A DNA stretch of 64,000 nt from Primula veris (taxonomy: Eukaryota > Streptophyta > Magnoliopsida > Ericales > Primulaceae). The DNA is taken from NCBI GenBank assembly GCA_963682055.1, contig OY821744.1, forward strand, positions 22,482,967 through 22,546,966, in the 5' to 3' direction. The notes below the pieces were generated by a model that did not search any database, was not told the DNA's origin, and worked only from the letters and a program-made list of their open reading frames with translations. Positions 51,416 through 63,132 of the stretch are shown here, piece after piece (position 1 is the first letter of the stretch; each line of letters opens with the position of its first letter). A program made the translations under genes and the position numbers.

Positions 51416-52232
51416 ATTAACAAAAACATACTTTACACCTATTATATTAATAAAAACATAACCTAATAATTTAAATTATCAAAAACATACCTATATATAC
51501 TTATTATTTCTATAATTCTAATCAGATCATAATCTAACCTCTCTCTCTAACCGCAACTCTCTCTCTCTCTAATCGCTCTTCTTTCTCTCTAACACACGAT
51601 AATCGCATCTCTTTCTAACACGTGCTAATCACCAATCTCTCTATCTAAAAATGACTACAAACTCACAAAATATTTATATGTTAATTATAGAATGTCATAC
51701 CCTAATTTTAAAATTTCATACCCTAAATGTTCTGCTTCACAATCAAATATCTAAAAATGAGTTCATACCCTAATTTTAAAAGTTCATAACCTACATATGC
51801 TCTCAATACTGTACATATGGATTCTTCTCTTTCAACTTGAAATCTACAGGGTTTACAATAGTATCAAAGCTCAATAAATAGAAATCAATTTCACCAATTC
51901 CATATATTTTTCATATATTACGGGGTATCAACCAGTGTAATATTTGTATATTACGTATGTATATATCTGTATTTATATGTATATGGATGTCTATATAATC
52001 TAGATGATATTCGGTAGTCAGTGGCGGGTTTTTGTGGTGGAAGAGGAAAGAGAGATAGAGTGGGATATGAAATAAAGATACAGAGAAGAATGGAGGAGAG
52101 AGAGAAGAATGGAGAGGCAGAGAAAGAAGATAACAAACAAAATTAAATTTGTTTGATATGTTTTTGATAATGAAAAGTTTTTGGCTATGTTTTTTTTTTA
52201 ATTTACTTTGAAAAGTAGTATGTTTTGTTAAT
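51416..52232. mobile_element. Non-autonomous element A with inverted termini (~817 bp)
   Basis: The left end ATTAACAAAAACATACTTTA and the right end, read as the complement (ATTAACAAAACATACTACTT), are inverted copies. The interior has CT-rich runs (51540-51600) and repeated 'ttcataccctaatttt' motifs. It has no recognisable protein. TSDs could not be fixed. It pairs with a second unit at 52247-53125. Confidence 0.5.
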
Positions 52233-52246
52233 TTATCATTATATAA

Positions 52247-53125
52247 ATTAACAAAACACACTATTTTTGAAACTAAATTAACAAAAATATACCCAAATTT
52301 TTTTAATTAACAAAAACATATTTAAAAGTTAATATCCTAACTTGTATATTATATAGCCTTATTCTAAAATTCCATACCATTATTTCAAAAGTTTATATTT
52401 TTATTTCAAAAGTTTATACGCTTATTTCAAAAGTTCATACCCTAATTTGTATATTTTCATACTCTTATTTCAAAAGTTTATATTCTTATTTAAAAAGTTT
52501 ATATCGTAATTCATAAAGTTGACATTTTTTTTCAAAGTTCATACCTAATTTACAGAATTCATATCCTTACTTACATAATTCATATCCATAATTTTCAACT
52601 CTATCCTTCTAATTCACGGAATTCATACACTTATTTTTCAATTTTATACACTAGTTAACAAATTTAACTATTGTCCGTCCTCCGATCTCGAACTACCACG
52701 TCGCTGTTATGGGCCTCTCCTTCGACGACCGCATCTCCGTCGACATCAAACTCGAATTTTCGATCTCGCTTTACACCCTCATCGCCTACTCCGACGGATG
52801 TGTCCGTCTCAATCTCCACCGAAGAGAAATCGGATAGAGAGAATAGGAGAAAAAGATCGGAAAGATAGAAGGAGTAGAAGAGAGAGATCGGAAAAATAGA
52901 GAGGTGATGAGAGATAGCAGAGAGTAACAAGGAGCAGGGGAAAGATAGGAGGGAGGAAGAATGAGGAGAGAGAGTAAGAGGAGGAGATAGAGGAAAGTGA
53001 TTGAAATGGATGAATCAGTTTTTTTGTTTTTTATTAATTATTAATTGAATGCATGTTTTTAATAATATAATTTTTGAGTATATGTTTTTGTTAATATAAT
53101 AGCTGTAGGGTATGCTTATGTTAAT
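52247..53125. mobile_element. Non-autonomous element B with inverted termini (~879 bp)
   Basis: The left end ATTAACAAAACACACTATTT and the complement of the right end (ATTAACATAAGCATACCCTA) are inverted and match the termini of the neighbouring element A. The interior has 'aaaagttcatac'-type repeats (about 52360-52620), then a GC-richer patch (52670-52820) giving open frames on both strands without family signature, then purine-rich DNA. Confidence 0.5.
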
Positions 53126-53689
53126 TCTTTCTTATACTAAATTACATAAATAAATTAGGGAAAATTACCAAAACATACAACTATTTTAAACTAATTACCA
53201 AAAGATTATACCCCAATATTTTATTCCCAAAACATACAACTAATTAAAATTATAAATAATAAATTATTTCTATTTTTTTTAACAGTCTCTCTCTCTCCGT
53301 GCTCTCTCTTTTAAAAACAGAGAGATTTTTTTTTTCTTTATCTTTCTTTAAAAATAGTTCAATCTTCTTCTCCGATCAGTTCACAAGTCTCTATCCGAGT
53401 TCAATCTTCTTCTCCGGTCAAATCACAGGTCTCGGTATTGTCTTCTCCGATCAGTTCATCCATCAATTTTCGATTATTTTGATCATCATCTTCAACAATT
53501 CACTGCGCAATATCTGTCAATTTTCTCGTCAATAGTCATAAGTTCATCCGTCAATTTTTGAGGTATTTTTTTTTATTTTTTTAAAATTATTTTAATTAAA
53601 TTTATATGCTTAATAATAATTGTAATCATGGTTCATTATATACACTTTAACAATACGGTGCATAAACTAGTTGAATTGCATATACAATA
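53126..53689. other. Spacer before the minisatellite; no gene seen
   Basis: Starts with 'accaaaacatacaac' motifs resembling the ends of the preceding elements, then a CT-rich patch with repeated 'ttcttctccgatcagttca' at about 53360-53460. No gene is supported. Confidence 0.4.
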
Positions 53690-55665
53690 ATTATTGTATG
53701 AATTATCACTATTATGTATGCACTTTTATCATTGATAGTTCTTTAATACACGCATACACAATACATTGTTTATACACACTCTTTAATACATGCATACAAA
53801 ATACATTTTGTATTCATTGACAATGCCCCTTTATATTTTTGTTATTATTCATACACAATATACTGTTTAAACATATTTTTTAATACATGCATACATAATA
53901 TACAGTTTATACATGTTTTTTAATACAGGCATACACAATACATTATTTATCCATTTACACTTTTTGTGTGTTTTGTTTATGTTGTTTTGTAGTGCAATAG
54001 GCAGTATTTTGATGATGTGCAATATAGATGTTGTCATGGTTGTTAGTTTTAAGATGTTATAATTGCAATACAAATCGATATAAGTTTTGAAAATTTGGTG
54101 GCTAAAATTTGTGATATTTGGCCGCATTTGGATAAAAGTGATGTGTTGTTGACATATTCTATTCATCGATATGAAAAATACCGATTAACTTGTCAGTATA
54201 GTGTTTATACATGCTCTTTAATATAGTTATACACAATACATATTGTATACATATTATTTAATACAAGAATACACAATACACAGTTTATACATGTTTTTTT
54301 TAATATGGGCATACACAATACATTATTTATATATGTTCTTTAATAGAGGACATACACAATACACAGTTTATACATGTTTTTTAATATGGACATACATAAT
54401 ACACTATTTATACATGCTCTTTAATACAGGCATACCCAATACATATTTTATAAATGCTCTTTAATACAAGCATACACAATGCACAGTTTATACATATTTT
54501 TTTAATACGAGCATACACAATACATTATTTATACATGCTCTTTAATACAGACATACACAGTACGAGGTTTATACATGTATTTTAATACGGGTATACACAA
54601 TACACTATTCATGCATGCTCTTTAATACAGACATACACAATACATATTTTATACATGTTTTTTAATACATGCATACACAATACATTGTTTATACACGTTC
54701 TTTAATACAGTCATACACAATACATTCTATATCCATTGACACTGTCCATTTTTTATGTTTTTCTTATTATGCATACACAATACACTTTTTATACATGTTT
54801 TTTAATACAGGTATACACAATACATAGTTTATACATATTTTTTAATACGGGCATACACAATACATTATTTATACATTTTATTTAATACATACATACACAA
54901 CACATAATTTATACATGTTTTTTAATATGAGAATACACAATACAGGCATACACAATACATTGTTATACATGTTTTTTAATACATGCATACACAATACACT
55001 ATTTATACATGCTTTTTAATACAGTCATACATAATACATATTTTATACATGCTCTTTAATACATGCATACACAATACACAATTTTTATACATGTTTTTTA
55101 ATACGGGCATACACAATACATTATTTATGCATGCTTTTTAATACAGACATACACAATACACAGTTTATACATGTTTTTTAATACGGACATACACAATACA
55201 CTATTTATACATGCATACACAATACATATTTTATACATGCTCTTTAATACAGGCATACACAATACACAGTTTATATATATTTTTTAATACATGCATGCAC
55301 AAAACATAATTTATACATGCTATATACAAAAATACACAATACACAGTTTATACATGTTTTTTTTAATACGGACATACACAATACACTATTTATACATGCT
55401 CTTTAATACATGCATACATAATACATTGTTTATACACGCTCTTTAATACAGTCATACAAAATACATTGTTTATACATGCTCTTTAATACAGTCATACACA
55501 ATACATTCTGTATCCATTGACACTGTCTATTTTTTTTTTCTTAGTATTCATACACAATACACTTTTTATACATAGTTCTTTAATACAGGCATACACAATA
55601 CATAATTTATACATGTTTTTTAATACGGGCATACACAATACATTATTTATACATGTTATTTAATA
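53690..55665. repeat. Minisatellite, ~40-bp period, about 2 kb
   Basis: Dozens of diverged copies of a unit built from 'tttatacatg', 'ttttttaatac', 'gggcatacacaatacac' and similar variants. Units vary in length by a few bases and some are fused or truncated. The array resumes at 63794 after the MULE, so it was continuous before that insertion. The open frames in it are simple-sequence translations. Confidence 0.9.
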
Positions 55666-55855
55666 GAGGGTGACTTTTTAAACTGCAATTAATCTGAAAA
55701 AACGCAATGACCGTAGATTAAATCTACGGTTTATAGTAATTCACTGTAAACCGTAGATTTAATCTACGGTTTGAATCAAATGAATACAAACCGTAGATTA
55801 AATCTACGGTTTACAGTGAATTGTAAATCGTAGATTTAATCTACGGTCTGTGTAA
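55666..55855. repeat. Left terminal region of the MULE with four palindromes
   Basis: Near-perfect 19-bp palindromes CCGTAGATTWAATCTACGG occur at 55711-55729, 55751-55769, 55791-55809 and (one base changed) 55828-55846. The second and third lie in a perfect 34-bp inverted repeat (55740-55773 against 55787-55820). Multiple palindromes at a MULE end could be transposase-binding sites or form a hairpin; this is inference. Confidence 0.85.
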
Positions 55856-55859
55856 TTTA

Positions 55860-57110
55860 TGCAGAAATTACACAGTCAGTCCCTACTTTTCAGAAATTAC
55901 ACAGTCAGTCCCTGCACAAAAATTACACAACAAGTCCCTGAAAAACAGAAACTTACGTTTTAAAAATAAAAATAAAATTTTATACTACATTCTCTCTATT
56001 TCTCTCAAAACCCCCCAATTTTCATCCAAAAAAACCACCCAAATCAATCAACCACAATAACTATCAAATTTCTTAACAAAAAACCCCAAATCATCAATCA
56101 AATTTATCCATAATTCAAGGTATATCTTTTATTCTCTAATTTATTATTTATTTTGTGTAATTTCAATTTGTAAAATAGGAAAAAATATATAAAATATGCA
56201 AATTGATTATTCACTTAGCTATATATAATTGTTTGTTGTTTGTTTATATTAATTATAGAAATTATAATAATTGTTGATATTTGTCCCATTTTTTCATTAT
56301 TTATTTTTTTTGTGTAATTTTAATTTGTAAAATAGGAAAAAATATATAAAATATGCAAATCCATAATTCACTTAGCTATATATAATTGTTTGTTGTTTGT
56401 TTATATTAATTATAGAAATTATAATAATTGTTGATATTTGTCCCATTTAATAAAAAAATTATCGTTTTTATTGAAATTTGTTTATTTAGATATTTATTAC
56501 TAATGGTTTGGTTATGATGTTACATGTTTATGATGGTTATTTGTTTTGATTGAGAAAAATAAAAATAGTTACGTTTTATTAATATTTACCCGTTTTGAAA
56601 ATTAGGGGTTTTTATAAAATTATGTTTTTTAATTAGTTTGTTTGCCCAAATCACCAATAAAAATTGGGGTTGTTGATATTTTATCTGTTTTATAAAAAAA
56701 TTGAGTTATTATTGTTTGATTTTCATTAAATGTGTTTGGTTTTGATTAAAAAATTGAGTTATTATTGTTTAGTTATGATTAAAAAATTGAGTTATCATTG
56801 TTTGGTTATAAATTGAGTTATCATTGTTTTGGTTATTATTAATTGGTTATCATTGAGTTATCATTGTTTGGTTATAATTAATTGGTTATCATTGAGTTAT
56901 CATTGTTTGGTTATAATTAATTGGTTATCATTGAGTTATCATTGTTTGGTTATAATTAATTGGTTATCATTGAGTTATCATTGTTTGGTTATCATTAATT
57001 GGTTATCATTGAGTTATCATTGTTTGGTTATCATTAATTGGTTATTAATTGGTTATTTTATCATTGTTTGGTTATCATTAATTGAGTTATATTTGGTTAT
57101 CATAGTTAGA
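55860..57110 (+). promoter_or_regulatory. MULE 5' region: direct repeats, leader and tandem duplications upstream of the PMD gene
   Basis: Direct repeats around 'cagaaattacacagtcagtc' lie at 55861-55930. The stretch 55990-56119 is A/C-rich like a plant 5' UTR and ends in AAG|GTATAT, a possible donor for a leader intron. A 157-bp tandem duplication spans about 56152-56450. A 39-bp tandem repeat (about five copies, 56838-57040; core 'ttggttatcattgagttatc') ends shortly before the ATG. The 39-bp period keeps the frame open, so an open frame extends upstream to 56829, but its translation is only the repeat. Confidence 0.65.
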
Positions 57111-59480
57111 ATGGCAGAGCCAGGTCCACATATTAAAGGCAGGTTGGGTATTTTACGACAGACCGGTCACATTTCTAATCAGACTTGGGATGCTGGAAGA
57201 GAAGCGGGTAGAGGAGATGCCAATAAGATTAGGGTTTATAATTATAGTTGGCAGATACCGACGCCTGAAAGGGTAGTTCAAAATATGATTAGGGCTGGTT
57301 TTTACGGTATTCACACTATAGGTAATTATACCGTAGACCGAGACTTGCTTACAGCCTTAGTTGATAGGTGGCGTGATGAGACACACTCGTTCCATTTTGT
57401 CGGTGGAGAGTTGGGGATATCTTTACAGGATGTAGAGATTATGCTTGGTCTCAGGGTGGATGGTCTTGCTCTTACCCGATCGGAGCGGAATGACACCAAG
57501 GCGAGCAGGTTGGATATGATAGAGAGTTTGTTGGGTGTTAGACCGGCTGTCAATCAAGTGGATACAAACTGTTTGACAGTTAGACTTGATTGGATGTTAC
57601 ACACCTTTGGTGAATTACCCCCAACCCTAGTGAGGAGCGTTTGCTATATCAGTCTAGGGCTGCCATGCTATTATTACTGGGGGCACATGTGTTTTCGGAT
57701 AAGAGCAGTGATCAGATTCCACTCTGGCCTCTGCCATTTCTGGAGGATTTTGACACATGTGCTGAGTATAGTTGGGGATCAGCTCTTCTGGCCTGGTTAG
57801 AGGCTAATCTATGCAAGTTGGTACGTTGTAAGGCAAACGGAGTAAGCGGAGCGGTGATGTCTCTCGATATGTGGGCGATTACCAGACTACTGCCGGTTAG
57901 ACCATGTGAAGAGCTGCCGAAAGATATCGAGCCACCTGAGGGCTGGCCTAGGTTCCCCCTCGGTTACAGGTATGATATTATTTAGTTTTTGTATTGGATT
58001 TGTGTTTTTTTATTGTGTCATCTATCATTTACTTAGCTGCCGGTTATATTTATTGTTTATCGGGTTTTGTTTGTATATTACAGATGGAAGATTTGGAGGC
58101 AAACTAACCTTAAGCCATATGTCTACGGACATAATGTGGTCCACATACGTGACCAGTTTGACAATATGTCGCCTGAACAGGTAAATTTTAACTTTCTTAT
58201 CTCCTACATGCAACTTACGTATTATATGTTGTATATGTTTGCATTGGTCTTATGTTCGCAGAATTTATTACTATTATTTTTAAACCCTTGTTTACATATT
58301 CTAATAATAATTTTGCTGATTACAGATAGTGTGGCAACCTTACAGGAATCTCGATGACTATTCGGAATACTGCACGCGGGGCCGTTATATGTGGCATTGT
58401 TCTGTGCCTCTCATTTGTAATGAGAAGATTGAGTTCCACCCTGCGGACAGGTTCATGAGACAGTTCGGTTTTAGACAGCAGGTCCCTACATATATTTGGA
58501 AACCCAGAAAGGGTCACGGCAAGGATAGAAGATTTGGGATTGGGCAAAAACACGATTGGCCTCTACTTTTTGAAGAGTTTATAACCGTGTGGAATGACAG
58601 CCACAACCGGCTTGTTAACGGCGAATTTGGTACGGGGACGTCACCGGATTACATGAGATGGTATAGAGAGAGGACCCGCATCTTTATAAAACCACCTGAA
58701 CTTGCCCGACCATCTCACGGTTTCCGGGAGCATACGGGGTTGTTCAATAAAATGGTAACAACTAGTTAAAGTTCATTAATATTTGATTGTTATTTTTTTT
58801 TTTGTATATTTCAATACTTATAAATCGTTATTTATTGATTTTTTTTTTTTCAGAAAGCGGTATTGCACCGCAATTTCAAATCGTTCAAATGGCTAAAAGC
58901 AAAAACGGAAGTGGACTTACTACGTGCGGACTTCGCTGAAATGGGAATGAATCCGTATGGGTCAGCTGATGAACAGTCGGATGAGGAGGATGACGATGAC
59001 GACGACGACGACGATGGTGATGACGACCTACGTTACGACCCAAGAACTTACACTAGGGCTTCAAGTTGTCGGCGTCCCGGTAAAAGAGGAAGATGGGAAG
59101 GCGAATCTAGTAGCGGCGGGCGTAGCGGGGGTAGAAGATCGACTGGAGGTCGACCCCCGACTACAAATCAGGGTCCGGGTCTGAGTTCAAGCGGTCATGG
59201 TCGTCGTGCTTCTTTTGCTGGGTCGGAGTACGTTCAGGATGATGTTCCGTTCGATCATCATAGACAATCATTTGGGGCGGACTACAGTTGGAGTCGAGGA
59301 TTGACACTTACATCCCACGAGCGTGCTCCGCATCCAGAATCGCAGCATCGACAGAGACGCCGTACGGAGCTAAACGAAATCGAAGAGTCTACTGAGCCGT
59401 CATCGGATAGATTAACATCGGCGGGAAAGATGCTCCCTACGTCCAACTTTAAATCATTTAGTCGTTACAAAAATAAATAA
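57111..59480 (+). pseudogene. Plant mobile domain (PMD) protein, MULE-borne, one apparent frameshift
   Basis: The PMD fold (PF10536 type; also in MAIN-like proteins) is found both in host silencing factors and in transposons. Four exons with GT-AG borders: 57111-57969, 58084-58180, 58326-58754 and 58854-59480, about 670 aa once the frame is corrected. The N-terminus MAEPGPHIKGRLG leads into DRDLLTALVDRWRDETHSFH and the GELGISLQDVEIMLGLRVDG block that marks the family. Near 57618-57622 a run of five C appears one base short: the first frame runs on into nonsense, while the next frame carries the expected continuation (LLYQSRAAMLLLLGAHVF). The last exon codes an Asp-rich run (about ten Asp) and an Arg/Gly/Ser-rich tail. 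A true deletion and a sequencing error cannot be told apart here. Its role in transposition is unknown. Confidence 0.85.
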
Positions 59481-60429
59481 ATGCATATTTGTGTTTTTTG
59501 TATTTGATTTCTATGTTTGATTTGTAAGTTTTATTCGTAGCTGAGTTGAAATATTATAAATTCGTAAGTTTAATTTTATTTGTATGTTTGATTTGTACGT
59601 TATAAATTCATAAGTTTAATTTGATTCGTATGTTTGATTTGTATGTTTGTAAAAAATATTCTGTATTTTAATTGATAGGACCAATATTGAGTTTTTACAA
59701 ACCCTAAACCCTAAACCCTAAACCCTAAATATTTTGAAATATACATACAAACCGTACATTTAATGTACGGTTTGCACAGAATACATGCAAACCGTACATT
59801 TAATGTACGGTTTGCATGTATTCTGTGCAAACCGTAAAATAAATGTACGGTTTGTACCCCTGATTTAAGCAGTGTTTATTTTACAAATGTACTTTTTGCA
59901 CTGAATCACGGTTAATAACGTAAAAAAAAAAAACATTATAAACCGTAAAAGTAATCTACGGTTTGTTGTGTAAATGACATTGGATACCATATCCATCAAA
60001 TGCATCCGACAACACCTTATGACTTTTGATTTATTATGATTTGACAACCCTATCCGAAAATGACTACTCAATGCATTATTAAAGTTTAGAAATGACTACA
60101 CCCAAAAAAACACTACAAACCGTAAAAGTAATCTACGGTTTGTAGTGTAAATGACATTGGATACCATATCCATCAAGATAATTCCGACAACACCTTATCA
60201 CTTTTGAATTATTATGAGTTGACAACCCTATCCGAAAATGACTACTCAATGCATTATTAAAGTTTGGAAATGACACCACCTTGTGGGGTTTCTGAAATTA
60301 ACACTATAAATATGGCTCATTTTTGCCAATTCTAACAAACCCTAAAATCAAACACAAACACATTTCAGAAATCTCTAAAAAAATACTCATTTCTCCCCAA
60401 AAAAATATATAAACAAACACTTTTCGAAA
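59481..60429 (+). promoter_or_regulatory. Spacer between MULE genes: telomere-like repeat, palindromes, duplicated promoter segment
   Basis: Four perfect CCCTAAA units lie at 59702-59729. Variant palindromes CCGTACATTTAATGTACGG follow at about 59752-59770 and 59792-59810, inside larger inverted repeats. A 177-bp segment is tandemly duplicated (from about 59941 and again from about 60118), each copy starting with CCGTAAAAGTAATCTACGG. A TATA box (TATAAATA) at 60305-60312 is followed by an A/C-rich leader and the transposase ATG at 60430. Confidence 0.8.
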
Positions 60430-63132
60430 ATGAATTACAACTATGGTTATGACAACAACCAATGGAATAACAACAATACGAATTCATTCAGTGGCTCAAA
60501 CGATGAGCTAACTGATTATACAGAGCACTTTGAAGTTGATGAATTAACTTGGGATACAAGGGATGAAATGCTTGCTGATCTTGCTGATGTGGCTGGAAAT
60601 TGGGGTTTCATTCTTACGATTCGTAGGTCTGGAGGGGGTGATGCGAGCATAACACCGTATGTTGATATTGTGTGTGATAAATCGGGGGTTTACGAAAAAA
60701 AGAAACCATCTTCCGTAAATTCAGGTACAAAGAAAAAAGAATGTCCATTTTTCATTAAAGGTTACGTAGTTAATGGTGAATGGATGTGTCACATAGAAAA
60801 TGGACAACATAACCACCCATCTCCAACTTACCTCCAAGGGCAAGCACGACGTGCTCGTTTAACCCAAGATGAAAAAGAAATTGTTAAAACTTTAAGGCCA
60901 ATTAGTTTTAAAGTTGGTGCAATATTAGAGTCCATAAAAAATCAAAATCCTGATAATGTATCAAACACTAAAACAATACATAATTTTTTGGCTGGACTGA
61001 AATTTAAAGAACGAGATGGTAGAAACCCGATACAGGAACTGTTTAATTTGTTGGATAGACATCGCTACACATTCTACTATGATATGAACCCATCAACCCA
61101 TTGCCTTGAGAACTTGTTTTTTGCACACCCCTATTCTATAAGGATGTTCAAAGCTTTTCCTGATGTCTTGTTAATGGATTGTACCTATAGGACAAACCGT
61201 TTTAATATATCATTTCTAGAAGTCGTAGGAATGACATCAACGAACCAAACATATTGTTTAGGTTTTGTTTTCATGAGTGATGAGACAAAGGAAAGTTATA
61301 TATGGGCATTGGAAAAATTTAAAGTTACATTGGAGGGTTGTATACTACCTAGGGTGTTTGTAACCGACAGGAAAATGGCCTTATCAAATGCTTTATCCGT
61401 TGTTTTTCCCGATTCTCATCATATTTTGTGCACTTTTCATATTGCAAAAAATGTTTTGAAAAGCTGCCGTAAAAAGATCCCTGACGAGGAGTGGCAAACG
61501 TTTCTAGATGATTGGGGTTTATTGGTTGATTCTGAGTCGATAGAGGAGTACAATCATAACCGAGCTTATTTCAATTCCTCTTACAAATCGTACCCTACTG
61601 TGATTAAGTATGTAGACAAGCTTTTAAATGATTATGCTAAAAAGTTTGTTGTATGCTATACCAACCATACAACACATCTAGGTAACAGAACTAGCAATCG
61701 AGCCGAACAACAACATGCTAAGCTGAAAAGATCCCTTTCCACAAATACTGGCATGCTTGAAAATGTTTGGGTAGAGGTGAATAGAATTCTAGAAAAACAG
61801 TTTGAGGACACCTCTGTTTGAAGTTTGAAGTTGGATAAATGCAAGTCTTATTTTCCACATTCTGAACGAACACCTCTGTTTATAAATCTTAGGTCGTATA
61901 TCACACACTATGCCTTTGATTTATTATTTCAAGAACACAAAAAATGTAGTGGCCAGGCTGATGAGAATTGTTCTTGTGGTTTCAAATTGTCTCACGGTTT
62001 ACCTTGTCATCATATTATGAGTGACCATATTTTATTCGGGAAGCCTCTTCCTCTAGAATATATTAATCCATTCTGAAAAAAATTAGACGTAATTGATGAT
62101 AATGGGAACACCGATGATTATGGGGTAGAGAGTGATCTAGAAGAGTTTAAAAGTGTTTATGCTAGCAAAGCTAATATTGAAAAACGGCGTATGAAAACAC
62201 AACTCCGAGAGATAACCGTACCAGCTAGAACATCCATCAGTGACCCCGAAGTGAGACAAAATAGGGGGAGACCTAGAAAGGGAGACAAATCTAGTAAGAG
62301 AGATAAGTCGGGATGGGAGTATGTGGAGGAACATAGTGCTGGTAGGGACATGGGCAAAGGTAAGGCGGATGAAACACCGGAGGTAAGGGTTAACCCAACT
62401 AGGAGGCCGCGAAACCAGAACCCTAAACGCACCCCCAATAGGCCAACCTTCCTGTACAGTGACCAAATATGGGTCATGTTACATAGTTACATCGAAACGG
62501 TTTATGATGTGCCTGGGGATGGTAACTGTGGGTTCCGGGTACTTGCAAATGCGACGGGTAAACAGCATGGGGAAGATGATTGGTATGCGGTAAGATGTGA
62601 GTTGTTTCAAGAGCTGCAGCAAATGAAAGGTGTTTATTATGAGCTGTTTGAGAATATTGACTTTGAAGGTTACCGGTATGATTATATTTTATCAAGTTTA
62701 AATTTTTATGATCCTACAAATCCCGCACCTTCTGAGAAATGGATGAGATTTTCGTCTTATGGTTTTTTAATTGCTTCTCATTACAATATGCCAATTGTAT
62801 TGTTGTCCTTATGGCAAAATAAAAATGGAGGGGTAAACGTGTGGAACGCCACTTTTTTACCTCTTTATACTGGTCCGCTTCAGGGAACGACATATTACAT
62901 CCCGACTGTAATGGTGTTCGTCAACAGTTGTCACTATGCTCAGGTTATTCCTAAAGAAGAAGTGATCTTCCCAATGCCAGGAATTATAGCACGGTGGGAA
63001 CAAACACGCACTGAGGCAGCTGCGCCATGGAAGGAACTTTTTCGACCAAATTTCAAGTTATATATGGCGCTAGAAAAGCAATCGGGAAAGCAAAAAACAA
63101 ATGAAGAAGAAGCTATAGACCTAAGTCCATAA
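60430..63132 (+). pseudogene. MULE transposase with FAR1-type finger, SWIM finger and C-terminal OTU protease; two in-frame TGA stops
   Basis: One frame of 901 codons, open except for TGA at 61819-61821 and 62074-62076. Domains in order: Gln/Asn-rich start; FAR1/WRKY-GCM1-type zinc-binding region (residues ~35-135, C...KKKECPFFIKGY...HNHP); MULE transposase core with likely catalytic Asp250 (LLMDCTYRTNRF), Asp313 (VTDRKMALSNA) and Glu426 (SNRAEQQHAKLK), and the CTFHIAKNV motif; SWIM finger (CSCGFKL...LPCHH) between the two stops; a Lys/Arg-rich GRPRKG linker; OTU-type cysteine protease with GDGNCGFRVL (candidate catalytic Cys codon 62527-62529) and NSCHYAQV (candidate His codon 62932-62934). 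The first stop fits a CGA-to-TGA change, the second a Trp codon changed to TGA. A shorter protein from 62191 (313 aa) would hold the OTU domain alone. Spliced removal of the stops looks unlikely because the SWIM finger lies between them. Confidence 0.9.

Noticed and set aside
53690..55665. Regular repeats considered as a CRISPR-like array or centromeric satellite
   Set aside because: The whole unit repeats with no unique spacers, unit length varies, and the array is only about 2 kb in plant DNA; it is an ordinary minisatellite.
56829..57110. Repeat-encoded N-terminus of the PMD protein as a real domain
   Set aside because: The translation mirrors a 39-bp DNA tandem repeat, and the family-like sequence starts at the ATG at 57111.
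59702..59729. Telomere-like repeat as a sign of a chromosome end or fusion
   Set aside because: Only four units, located inside a transposon with defined ends.
61819..62076. In-frame TGA codons as programmed recoding or selenocysteine
   Set aside because: No supporting element was seen, plants lack the selenocysteine system, and both changes fit simple C-to-T transitions in a transposon.
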